The notes under the pieces were generated by a model. The model saw nothing but the letters and a program-made list of their open reading frames with translations, was not told the DNA's origin and searched no databases. Source: REEB95 sp035648735 (lineage in GTDB: Bacteria; Pseudomonadota; Alphaproteobacteria; ATCC43930; CGMCC-115725). Taken from it: a DNA stretch of 12,162 nucleotides. The stretch spans positions 1-12,162 of the forward strand of contig DASRKX010000095.1 in assembly GCA_035648735.1 (NCBI GenBank). The letters are read 5' to 3'. Positions 1 through 7,005 of the stretch are shown one piece after another. The position numbers and the translations under genes are program-made. Each line of letters begins with the position of its first letter. Positions within the stretch are counted from its first letter, which is position 1.

Positions 1-198
1 GAGCCTGGGCAGGGCCTCCAGCAGCGCCTTGTCGACCCGGCCGCCGAAGGTGGCGATGCCGCGCACCCTGTCCTTGAGCGGCGCCAGGAAGGCGGCGCGG
101 TCCCGGAATTCGAACATCCGGTGCACGTCGTAGGTTCGCTCGAGCTCTTCCATCGTCGCCGGGTAGAGCATGCTGGCGGCGATGATTTCGACCTTCAT
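1..198 (-). CDS. D-2-hydroxyacid dehydrogenase, N-terminal part (cut by window edge)
   Basis: The first 66 codons of a minus-strand gene are present; the rest lies left of the window. The product begins MKVEIIAASMLYPATMEELE and contains GIATFGGRVDKALLEALPRL. This resembles the start of the catalytic (substrate) domain of NAD(P)-dependent D-2-hydroxyacid dehydrogenases, the glyoxylate/hydroxypyruvate reductase type, where a 'GxxGVDxxLLxALPxL' strand-helix precedes the Rossmann fold. The Rossmann GxGxxG motif and the catalytic Arg/Glu/His are outside the window, so activity cannot be checked. The ATG at 196-198 is chosen because an AGGA ribosome-binding site (plus-strand TCCT, 206-209) lies 7 nt upstream. 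The gene follows the SDR at 380-1141 on the same strand after 181 bp, so it probably has its own promoter. Family members reduce 2-oxoacids such as glyoxylate or hydroxypyruvate; the substrate here is unknown. Confidence 0.72.
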   Translation of the reverse strand, partial: MKVEIIAASMLYPATMEELERTYDVHRMFEFRDRAAFLAPLKDRVRGIATFGGRVDKALLEALPRL

Positions 199-277
199 TC
201 GGCCATCCTGCAAACTCGGCGCGCCACCGTCAAAGGGAACGCTTGCGGTGGATTGGGCGGCGCCGCCGGTAAATGAC

Positions 278-306
278 TTATCCCCGTGTTTCCATATTCA
301 TCCACA
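278..306 (-). promoter_or_regulatory. Two DnaA-box-like 9-mers in direct orientation
   Basis: Compared with the consensus TTATCCACA, positions 298-306 read TCATCCACA (one mismatch) and 278-286 read TTATCCCCG (two mismatches). They have the same orientation, and their starts are exactly 20 bp apart, about two helical turns. An A+T-rich run (311-328) lies next to them in otherwise G+C-rich DNA. They sit between the SDR stop and the hydroxyacid dehydrogenase start. They could be a DnaA-responsive regulatory site or chance matches. No replication gene is nearby, so an origin is not claimed. Confidence 0.3.
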
Positions 307-379
307 GGATCTTCTCATAATTAATATACCCGGGGATTAGGCCAGCAAGGACGGGATACTCTCGCCTTCCCTCAAGGGT

Positions 380-1141
380 TTAGAGCGCGGCGACGCCGTG
401 GCCGCCATCGACCGGGATGACCGCGCCGGTGATATAGGCGCCCGCCGGCGAAACCAGCAGGAGCAGCGCGCCGTCGAGCGCGACGGGCTGGCCCGGACCA
501 AGCGGGATGCGCGCAAGCAGCGCCCTGCCCGCTTCGGTTTGCAGGAACCCACGATTGAGATCGGTCTCGAAATAGCCGGGCGCCAGGGCATTGACGGTGA
601 TGCCGTTCCGCGCCCATTCCATCGCCAGGGTGTGGGTCAGCGTGACGAGGCCGCCCTTGGCCGCGGCGTAGCTCGGCACCTGCCGCGCCGTCCGGAAGGC
701 GATCAACGAAGCGATGTTGACGATGCGGCCCGGGCGGCCGGCGGCGATGGCGCTTGCCGCGAATTCTCGCGCGCAAAGCCAAGCACCCTTGAGGTTGGTA
801 TCGACGACGCGGTCCCAATCGGCCTCGCTGTGCTCCAGCACCGGCTTGGCGATGGCCATGCCGGCATTGTTGACGAGAATATCGATCGGGCCGAGCGCCC
901 GCTCCGCGGCGGCGAAGGCGTCGCGCACGCTCGACGCCTGGGTCACGTCGCAGGATATGGCCACGGCACGGCGACCGGTCTTGCCGAGATCGCCGGCGGC
1001 CTTTTCCAGCTCATCCTTGCCGCGCGCCAGCAGCGCAATGTCGGCGCCGGAATCGGCCAGTACCCGCGCGAAATGCAAGCCCAACCCGCGCGACGCGCCG
1101 GTGACCGCGGCCTTCCTTCCGGCGAGGGAAAAATCGGCCAT
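380..1141 (-). CDS. SDR-family oxidoreductase
   Basis: A 253-residue classical short-chain dehydrogenase/reductase, of normal length and complete. It has the cofactor-binding TGASRGLG (residues 14-21), NNAG (91-94) and the full catalytic tetrad Asn116, Ser145, Tyr158 and Lys162 (SYAAAK). The ending PVDGGHG is typical of the family. The product is expected to be a soluble NAD(P)H-dependent oxidoreductase. There is no signal peptide. The start ATG (1141-1139) shares one base with the TGA stop of the upstream acyl-CoA synthetase (1143-1141), which implies translational coupling and a common substrate pathway. The 3-oxoacyl-(ACP/CoA) reductase and gluconate 5-dehydrogenase subgroups are the closest by motif, but sequence alone does not fix the substrate. 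A reductase or dehydrogenase acting on the acyl-CoA made by the upstream enzyme is an inference from the operon. No clear terminator follows the stop. Confidence 0.9.
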   Translation of the reverse strand: MADFSLAGRKAAVTGASRGLGLHFARVLADSGADIALLARGKDELEKAAGDLGKTGRRAVAISCDVTQASSVRDAFAAAERALGPIDILVNNAGMAIAKPVLEHSEADWDRVVDTNLKGAWLCAREFAASAIAAGRPGRIVNIASLIAFRTARQVPSYAAAKGGLVTLTHTLAMEWARNGITVNALAPGYFETDLNRGFLQTEAGRALLARIPLGPGQPVALDGALLLLVSPAGAYITGAVIPVDGGHGVAAL

Positions 1142-2772
1142 CAGGCGCTCAGCGATTTCGCCTGCGCGCGCAGGACGAATTTCTGGATCTTGCCCGTCGA
1201 GGTCTTCGGCAAGGCGCCGAAAACGACCGTGCGCGGGGTCTTGAAGCGCGCCAGGTTGTCGCGGCAGAAGGCGATGATCTCCTCCGGCGTGGCGCCGGCG
1301 CCGGGCTTCAAGGTGACGAAGGCGCACGGCGTCTCGCCCCATTTGTCGTCGGGCCGCGCCACCACGGCGGCTTCCATCACCGCCGGATGACGATAGAGCG
1401 TTTCCTCGATCTCGAGCGAGGAGATATTCTCGCCGCCCGAAATGATGATGTCCTTGGCGCGATCCTTGACCTCGACATAGCCGTCGGCATGCATGACGCC
1501 GAGATCGCCGGTGTGGAACCAGCCGCCGGCGAAGGCCGCCTCGGTCGCCGACGGGTTCTTGAGATAGCCTTTCATCAGCGTGTTGGAGCGCAGCCACAGC
1601 TCGCCGATGGTTTCGCCGTTCCGCGCCACGTCCTGTCCGCTCGCCGCATCGACCACGCGCACGCCTTCGAGCGTCGGAAAAGCCACGCCCTGGCGCGCCA
1701 TCCGGGCGGCGCGACCCGCCGCGTCGAGCGCATTCCATGATTCCTGCCAGGCGCAGAGCGTCGCCGGCCCATAGGATTCGGTGAGCCCGTATTCGTGCAG
1801 CACCTCGAAGCCCAGCCGCTCCATGTTGACGATGATCGCCGAGGGCGGCGCGGCGCCCCCGGTAATGACCTTGACGGCATGGTCGAGCTTCCGCTTCACG
1901 CCATCGGGCGCGTAGACCAGCAAATTGAGCACGATGGGCGCGCCGCAAAGATGCGTGACGCCATGCGCCGCGATCGCCGGAAAGATCAGTGCCGGGTCGA
2001 CGCGGCGCAGGCAGACATGCGTGGCGCAGGCCGCCGTCACCGCCCAGGTATAGGTCCAGCCGTTGCAGTGGAACATCGGCAGCGTCCACAGGTAAACGGA
2101 TTCCCGCGACAACCCGACGACAATCATGTTGCCGACCGCGTTCAGATACGCACCGCGATGATGATAGACGACGCCCTTGGGGTTGCCGGTGGTGCCCGAC
2201 GTGTAGTTGAGCGTTATCGCGTCCCATTCGTCTTGCGGCGTCGCGTAGGGCGCGTCCGGATCGCCGGTGGCAAGGAACGCTTCGTAATCCATCTCGCCGA
2301 GAAGTTCGCCGCCGACATGGAGAGGATCGTCGATGTCGATCACCAGCGGCTTCTTCGCCGCCTGTGCCAGCGCCTCGCGGATGGTGCCGGAGAATTCGCG
2401 GTCGGTGATCAGCACCTTGGTCTCGGCATGGCCAAGGATGAAGGCGATGGTCTTGGCGTCGAGCCGGAAGTTGAGCGCGTTCAGCACGCCACCGGCCATG
2501 GCAATTCCGTAATGCGCCTCGAGCAGCGCCGGCACGTTGGGCGCCATCAGCGAGACCGTGTCGCCCTTGGCCAGACCGCGTTTGCGCAAGGCATCGGCCA
2601 GCCGCCGGCAACGCGCGAAGAACACGGCATAGCTGTAGCGCATGTCGCCGTGGATGATCGCGACCTTGTCGGGATAGACCGCGGCGGCGCGTGCGAGAAA
2701 CGACAGCGGCGTCAGCGGCGCGTAATTGGCTTGGCCGCGCGCCAGATGCGGCGCGTCGTAGATGCCCGGCAT
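1141..2772 (-). CDS. AMP-dependent acyl-CoA synthetase (medium-chain/AAE/DmdB-like group)
   Basis: A 543-residue enzyme of the acyl-CoA synthetase (ANL) superfamily, full length. It activates a carboxylic acid to an acyl-adenylate and then an acyl-CoA. Visible core motifs are the phosphate-binding TSGTTGNPKG (191-200), YGLTES (328-333), GWFHTGDLG (417-425), the hinge KDRAKDIIISGGENIS (436-451) and the C-terminal catalytic Lys528 in TSTGKIQ. Signatures such as RLDAKTIAFILGH, WNALD and PDDKWGETPCAFV recall the group holding plant acyl-activating enzymes and methylmercaptopropionate-CoA ligase DmdB. That points to a short, medium or branched acid rather than acetate; the actual substrate is not determinable. 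The reading frame stays open upstream to 3432, but that part is antisense to the oxidoreductase gene. The ATG at 2772 is preceded by the purine-rich site GGGGAGG (2782-2776) and starts a family-like N-terminus. It is first in a two-gene operon with the SDR. Confidence 0.93.
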   Translation of the reverse strand: MPGIYDAPHLARGQANYAPLTPLSFLARAAAVYPDKVAIIHGDMRYSYAVFFARCRRLADALRKRGLAKGDTVSLMAPNVPALLEAHYGIAMAGGVLNALNFRLDAKTIAFILGHAETKVLITDREFSGTIREALAQAAKKPLVIDIDDPLHVGGELLGEMDYEAFLATGDPDAPYATPQDEWDAITLNYTSGTTGNPKGVVYHHRGAYLNAVGNMIVVGLSRESVYLWTLPMFHCNGWTYTWAVTAACATHVCLRRVDPALIFPAIAAHGVTHLCGAPIVLNLLVYAPDGVKRKLDHAVKVITGGAAPPSAIIVNMERLGFEVLHEYGLTESYGPATLCAWQESWNALDAAGRAARMARQGVAFPTLEGVRVVDAASGQDVARNGETIGELWLRSNTLMKGYLKNPSATEAAFAGGWFHTGDLGVMHADGYVEVKDRAKDIIISGGENISSLEIEETLYRHPAVMEAAVVARPDDKWGETPCAFVTLKPGAGATPEEIIAFCRDNLARFKTPRTVVFGALPKTSTGKIQKFVLRAQAKSLSA

Positions 2773-2775
2773 GCC

Positions 2776-2782
2776 CCTCCCC
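2776..2782 (-). promoter_or_regulatory. Ribosome-binding site of the acyl-CoA synthetase
   Basis: The minus strand reads AAGGGGAGGGGC directly before the ATG. This strong Shine-Dalgarno match supports the start at 2772 over the longer open frame that runs back to 3432. Confidence 0.6.
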
Positions 2783-2796
2783 TTAACCTTAAGCCC

Positions 2797-2825
2797 ATCC
2801 TTGGCCGCGTGCCGGCAAGCGTCAA
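2797..2825 (-). promoter_or_regulatory. Candidate promoter for the acyl-CoA synthetase-SDR operon
   Basis: On the minus strand a TTGACG -35 (plus-strand 2820-2825) is followed after exactly 17 bp by AAGGAT (2797-2802), a weak -10 with 3 of 6 consensus bases. Transcription would begin near 2790, giving a leader of about 18 nt that contains the ribosome-binding site. The -35 and spacing are good; the -10 is the doubtful part. The element lies within the 72-bp divergent spacer, next to the oxidoreductase promoter. Confidence 0.35.
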
Positions 2826-2829
2826 GCTG

Positions 2830-2838
2830 TGCTATACT
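2830..2838 (+). promoter_or_regulatory. Extended -10 promoter of the DsbA-family gene
   Basis: TGCTATACT is an extended -10 (TGn followed by TATACT, 5 of 6 matches to TATAAT). No -35 is recognisable 16-18 bp upstream, which is common for extended -10 promoters. The base 7 nt after the hexamer is 2845, the A of the ATG, so the transcript is predicted to be leaderless or nearly so. Confidence 0.45.
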
Positions 2839-2844
2839 ACATTC

Positions 2845-3498
2845 ATGCATATCGACATCGTTTCCGACGTCGTCTGCCCGTGGTGCTTCATCGGCAAGCG
2901 CCGGCTCGAAGCCGCGCTGGCGCAGCGTCCGACGCTGTCGGCCGACATCACCTGGCGGCCGTTCCAGCTCAATCCGGACATGCCGCAAGAAGGCATGGCG
3001 CGCGGCGATTATCTCGCCGCCAAGTTCGGCGGCCAGGCGCACGCCAAGCGCGTCAACCAGGCGGTGCTCGACGCCGGCGAATCCGTCGGCATCCCGTTCG
3101 ATTTCGAGCGGATCGAGCGCTCGCCGAACACGCTGAATGCGCACCGCCTGATCCGCTTCGCGGACAAGCAGGGCCGGTCGGGAGAAATGGTCGACCGGCT
3201 GTTCAGCGGCTATTTCATCGAGGGCCGCGACCTCGGCGACACCGACACGCTGGCGGCCATCGCCGGCGAGGCCGGTCTCGATGCCGAGGACGTCGCGCGC
3301 TTCCTCGCCGGTCAGGCCGAGCGCGCCGAAGTGACCGCCGACGACGCCGGCGCGCGCCGCCTCGGGATCAACGCCGTGCCGTGCTTCATCTTCGCCGGCC
3401 AATACGCCATCTCCGGCGCACAGGAGCCGCAATTCTTCTTCCCGGTGTTCGACCTCGTCCAGAACGGCGCTAACAGCGGCAACAAGGCCGTCGGCTAG
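2845..3498 (+). CDS. DsbA-family oxidoreductase (FrnE/2-hydroxychromene-2-carboxylate isomerase type)
   Basis: A 217-residue thioredoxin-fold protein beginning MHIDIVSDVVCPWCFIGKRR. It has the redox motif CPWC (11-14), an inserted helical domain, and the cis-proline loop NAVPCFIF (Pro179) followed by GAQEP (191-195). This is the cytoplasmic DsbA-like FrnE family, related in fold to HCCA isomerase. There is no signal peptide, so thiol-disulfide exchange or isomerase activity is expected in the cytosol. The partner is unknown. A third cysteine, Cys180, directly follows the cis-proline next to the active site. The start is firm because the next in-frame Met is after the CPWC. No Shine-Dalgarno precedes it, consistent with a leaderless mRNA. 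It diverges from the acyl-CoA synthetase and converges on mfd with only 3 bp between stop codons. Confidence 0.9.
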   Translation: MHIDIVSDVVCPWCFIGKRRLEAALAQRPTLSADITWRPFQLNPDMPQEGMARGDYLAAKFGGQAHAKRVNQAVLDAGESVGIPFDFERIERSPNTLNAHRLIRFADKQGRSGEMVDRLFSGYFIEGRDLGDTDTLAAIAGEAGLDAEDVARFLAGQAERAEVTADDAGARRLGINAVPCFIFAGQYAISGAQEPQFFFPVFDLVQNGANSGNKAVG

Positions 3499-3501
3499 CG
3501 G

Positions 3502-6500
3502 TCAGGCGCGCGCTTTCACCGGCTCCGGCGCACCGGCGATTTCCTTCAGCTTCTGCAATACCTGGATCACGCCGCGAATGCGCTCGCGCGTGTCGTACCA
3601 GTCACGCACGATGACCAGCCGGTGATCGGGCCGGAGCTTCGCCGTGCCGGCTTGACTCTCGATGTAGCGCACCAGCCCCGTCGGATTGGCGAAGCGGTTG
3701 GCGTGAAAGCTGAACGCGACGCCCTTCTGCCCGGCATCGACCTTCTCGATTCCGGCCTCGCGACACAGATTCTTGATGGCGATGATCTCGAGCAGATTAT
3801 CAACCTCGGGCGGCAGCGTACCGAAGCGGTCGATGAGCTCGGCAGCGAAGGATTCGATCTCGTTGCGGTCGAGCAGATTGGCGATGCGACGATACAATCC
3901 CAGCCGCACGTTGAGATCGGCGACGTAGCTTTCGGGAATGAGAACGCTGGTGCCGATGGTGATCTGCGGTGTCCATTCCTGCGCATCGGCCGCCGCCGCG
4001 CCACCGCCCTTGGCGGTCGCGATCGCCTCTTCCAGCAGGTGCTGATAGAGTTCGACGCCGACTTCGCGAATGTGGCCCGACTGCTCCTCGCCGAGAAGAT
4101 TCCCCGCGCCGCGAATGTCGAGGTCATAGCTCGCCAGGGTGAAGCCCGCGCCCAATTGCTCCAGCGTCTGCATCACCTCGAGCCGCCGCTGCGCCGTCTC
4201 GGACAGGATCTTGCCCGGCGGCAACGTCAGATAGGCGTAGGCGCGGATCTTGCCTCGGCCGATGCGGCCCCGGAGCTGATAGAGCTGCGCCAGGCCGAAC
4301 ATGTCGGCGCGATGGATGATCAGCGTGTTGGCGCTCGGGATGTCGAGGCCTGATTCGACGATGTCGGTGCAGAGCAAAAGATCGGCGGCGCCCTCATCGA
4401 AGGCCTGCATCACCTTTTCAAGATGCGTGGGCGCCATCTTGCCGTGCGCCACCGCGATGCGCGCGTCGGGCACCAGCTTCTTCATCTCCGCCTCGATCTC
4501 GCCGATGTCGCTGATGCGTGGCACGACGTAGAAGACCTGGCCGCCGCGATGCAGCTCGCGCCGCACCGCCTCGGTGACCACCACCGGATCGTAGGGCATG
4601 ACGAAAGTGCGCACGGCGAGACGGTCGACCGGCGGCGTCGCGATGACGCTCATCTCGCGCACGCCGGCCAGCGCCATCTGCAAGGTGCGCGGGATCGGCG
4701 TCGCCGTCAGCGTCACGACATGGACATTGGCCTTCAGCTTCTTCAGGCGCTCCTTCTGCGCCACACCGAAATGCTGCTCCTCGTCGATGACCAACAGCCC
4801 AAGATGCCGGAAGGCGACGGCCTTGCCGAGCAACGCATGCGTGCCGATGACAATGTCGAGCTTGCCCTCGGCGAGGTCCTTCTTGATCTGCTCCGCCTGG
4901 CGCGGCGGAACAAAGCGCGAGAGCTGCTCGACCTTGACCGGCAGGCCGGCAAAGCGCGCGGCGAAAGTCCGATAGTGTTGACGGGCCAGGAGAGTCGTCG
5001 GCACCACCACGGCGACCTGCGTCCCGGCCATGACGGCGGCGAAGGCGGCGCGCAGCGCCACCTCGGTCTTGCCGAAGCCGACATCGCCGCAGATCAGCCG
5101 GTCGGTGGGCCGGCCCGAGGCCATGTCGCTCAGCGTTTCCTTGATCGCCTTTTCCTGGTCCTCGGTCTCGGGATAGGGGAAGCGCGCAGCGAATTCCTCA
5201 TAGGCGCCCTCCGGCGCCGCCAGCGTCTCGCCTTCCTTGAGCTGACGCTCGGCGGCGATCTGAATCAGTTCGCCGGCGATGTTGCGGATGCGCTCCTTGA
5301 CGCGCGCCTTCCGCGACTGCCAGGCGACGCCACCGAGCCGGTCAAGCGGCGCGCCGGCGTCTTCCGAGCCGTAGCGCGACAGGATTTCGATGTTCTCGAC
5401 CGGAACGAAAAGCTTATCGTCGCCGGCATAGACGATGCGCAGGCAATCATGCGGCGCGCCGGCGACGTCGAGCGTCACCAGCCCGTCATAGCGACCGATG
5501 CCGTGATCGGCATGGACGACGAAATCGCCGGCATTGAGCGCGGCGATCTCGGCGATGAAGTGCTCGAGATTGGCGCGCCGACGCGGCGGCCGCGCCAGGC
5601 GGTCGCCCAAGATGTCCTGCTCGGTCAGCAAGAGCGCGCCCTCGGCGACGTAGCCGCGCTCCAGCGGCAGCACGGCGAGGCCGTTCACGCCGCCGGGCAG
5701 CTCGCGGAAGCCGTGCCAGAAATCGACGAAGACCGGCGGGACGATGCCGTGGTCCTTCATCACGTTCTTCAGCCGCTCGGCAGAACCGGCACTGTAGGCG
5801 ACGATGAGGATACGCCCGCCTTCTGCCCCGGCGCGCTCGATGCGGGCGCGCAGCGCGTCGAACAAATTGATCTTGGGATCGGCGCGCGCCGCCGTGAAAT
5901 CCTCGCCCGGTCCCGCCCCGGCATCGGCGGCGCTGCCGCCCGGCGGCGCGAAGGGCGAGAGCTGAGCCGCGATGCGACCGGCAAGCTGCGTCTGCCAGGC
6001 TTTGTCGTCGAGATAGAGGAGATCGGGTTTCAGGGCGCGGTAGATCGGCTGGCTGCCGAGCAGACTCCCCGGCACATGCTCGCGCGCGTCATAAAAATCG
6101 GCGATGGTCGCCAGTCGTTCGGCCCGCACCTCTTCCGCTTGATGGTCGAGCGTCACCGCGGCACCGGCAACGTAATCGAACAAGGTTTCGAGCGTTTCGT
6201 AATAGAGCGGCAGCCAATGTTCCATGCCGGCGTAGCGCCGCCCGGCGCTCACCGATTCAAAAAGCGGATCGTCCTTTACCGCCGCGCCGAATTCCGCGCG
6301 ATAGCGCGACCGGAACCGCTGGATGGCCTGCTCGTCGAGCAGCACTTCGTTCATCGGCCGAAGCTCGACCCGCTCGACGCCGCCGGTGCTGCGCTGGCTC
6401 AGCGGATCGAAGCCGCGCAGCTGCTCGAGCTGGTCGCCGAAGAAGTCGAGCCGCAGCGGCGCTGCGGCGCCGGCAGGATAGAGATCGACGATGCCGCCGC

Positions 6501-7005
6501 GCACGGCGTATTCGCCGGCCTCGCGCACGGTGTCGGTGCGAAGATACCCGTTACGCTCGAGAAAGCTCCGCAGCCGGTCGATCGGGATGGTGGCGCCGCC
6601 TTCGAGGCGCAGCGTGCGCTCGGCAAAGAGCTTGCGCGGCGGCACGCGCTGCACCGCCGCGTTGACCGTGGTGAGAACGATGCGCCGGGCCGCGGGCGCT
6701 GCAGCGAGCTTGGCCAGCGTGTCGATGCGGCGGCTGATGATTTCAGAATTGGGCGAGACGCGATCGTAAGGCAGGCAGTCCCACGCCGGGAAGGCCAGCA
6801 CCTCGATCTCGGGATGGAAGAAGCCGAGCGCCGCCTGGAGCCGCGCCATGCGGCCGTCGTCGCGGGAGACATGCAGGATTTCGCCGGCACTGCCTGCGCG
6901 CAGTAGATTGCCAAGGACATAGGCGTCGTGGCCTTCCGGCGCGTTGCCGATGGTCAGGCGCGCGCCCGGCTTGGCCGCGGCGAAGATGCGTTCCGGTCCG
7001 ATCAC
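3502..7005 (-). CDS. mfd: Transcription-repair coupling factor Mfd
   Basis: A 1167-residue protein matching the length of Mfd (about 1150). Mfd displaces RNA polymerase stalled at DNA lesions and recruits UvrA for nucleotide excision repair. The UvrB-like N-terminal module covers roughly residues 1-350 (AFPAWDCLPYDRVSPN, 71-86; EYAVRGGIVDLYP, 165-177). A Gly/Ala/Pro-rich linker lies at about 351-376. The RNA polymerase-interacting CarD-like domain is near 489-560 (GDFVVHADHGIGRYDG; DKLFVPVENI). The superfamily 2 translocase follows with Walker A GDVGFGKT (640-647), DEEQ (741-744), TATPIPRT (767-774) and QLRGRIGR (910-917), then the TRG region and a C-terminal regulatory domain. The start is a GTG at 7005 that overlaps the sdhE stop (GTGA), so the two genes are coupled. 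All key ATPase residues are present. The gene ends 3 bp from the convergent oxidoreductase, with no evident terminator. Confidence 0.98.
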   Translation of the reverse strand: MIGPERIFAAAKPGARLTIGNAPEGHDAYVLGNLLRAGSAGEILHVSRDDGRMARLQAALGFFHPEIEVLAFPAWDCLPYDRVSPNSEIISRRIDTLAKLAAAPAARRIVLTTVNAAVQRVPPRKLFAERTLRLEGGATIPIDRLRSFLERNGYLRTDTVREAGEYAVRGGIVDLYPAGAAAPLRLDFFGDQLEQLRGFDPLSQRSTGGVERVELRPMNEVLLDEQAIQRFRSRYRAEFGAAVKDDPLFESVSAGRRYAGMEHWLPLYYETLETLFDYVAGAAVTLDHQAEEVRAERLATIADFYDAREHVPGSLLGSQPIYRALKPDLLYLDDKAWQTQLAGRIAAQLSPFAPPGGSAADAGAGPGEDFTAARADPKINLFDALRARIERAGAEGGRILIVAYSAGSAERLKNVMKDHGIVPPVFVDFWHGFRELPGGVNGLAVLPLERGYVAEGALLLTEQDILGDRLARPPRRRANLEHFIAEIAALNAGDFVVHADHGIGRYDGLVTLDVAGAPHDCLRIVYAGDDKLFVPVENIEILSRYGSEDAGAPLDRLGGVAWQSRKARVKERIRNIAGELIQIAAERQLKEGETLAAPEGAYEEFAARFPYPETEDQEKAIKETLSDMASGRPTDRLICGDVGFGKTEVALRAAFAAVMAGTQVAVVVPTTLLARQHYRTFAARFAGLPVKVEQLSRFVPPRQAEQIKKDLAEGKLDIVIGTHALLGKAVAFRHLGLLVIDEEQHFGVAQKERLKKLKANVHVVTLTATPIPRTLQMALAGVREMSVIATPPVDRLAVRTFVMPYDPVVVTEAVRRELHRGGQVFYVVPRISDIGEIEAEMKKLVPDARIAVAHGKMAPTHLEKVMQAFDEGAADLLLCTDIVESGLDIPSANTLIIHRADMFGLAQLYQLRGRIGRGKIRAYAYLTLPPGKILSETAQRRLEVMQTLEQLGAGFTLASYDLDIRGAGNLLGEEQSGHIREVGVELYQHLLEEAIATAKGGGAAAADAQEWTPQITIGTSVLIPESYVADLNVRLGLYRRIANLLDRNEIESFAAELIDRFGTLPPEVDNLLEIIAIKNLCREAGIEKVDAGQKGVAFSFHANRFANPTGLVRYIESQAGTAKLRPDHRLVIVRDWYDTRERIRGVIQVLQKLKEIAGAPEPVKARA
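4685..4709 (-). repeat. 25-nt stretch in mfd identical to recG (inverted copy at 9646-9670)
   Basis: This segment encodes the helicase motif TATPIPRT of Mfd. Its reverse complement equals recG positions 9646-9670 base for base, and the match ends at both borders. The genes face opposite ways, so the copies form an inverted repeat about 5 kb apart. The likely cause is shared ancestry plus the same codon choice, not a mobile element. Confidence 0.8.

Noticed and set aside
369..378. CCCT-CA-AGGG just downstream of the SDR stop as a terminator
   Set aside because: It has a 4-bp stem with a 2-nt loop and no T tract in the direction of transcription.
398..1390. A 330-codon plus-strand frame opposite the SDR and synthetase
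   Set aside because: It has no recognisable domain and mirrors well-supported genes on the other strand.
1142..2611. An upstream in-frame extension of the SDR that would give a 743-residue protein
   Set aside because: The added part is out-of-frame acyl-CoA synthetase sequence rich in Arg and Gly. The SDR family N-terminus begins exactly at the ATG at 1141.
2773..3432. An N-terminal extension of the acyl-CoA synthetase to 763 residues
   Set aside because: It is antisense to the DsbA-family gene. The ribosome-binding site and the family N-terminus both place the start at 2772.
3794..3803. TTATCAACC as a further DnaA box
   Set aside because: It has two mismatches, stands alone and lies within the coding sequence of mfd.
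4423..6906. An 827-codon open frame on the plus strand opposite mfd
   Set aside because: It is an antisense shadow of the Mfd codons in high-G+C DNA. Its translation is rich in Arg, His and Asp with no family resemblance, while the minus strand encodes a complete Mfd.
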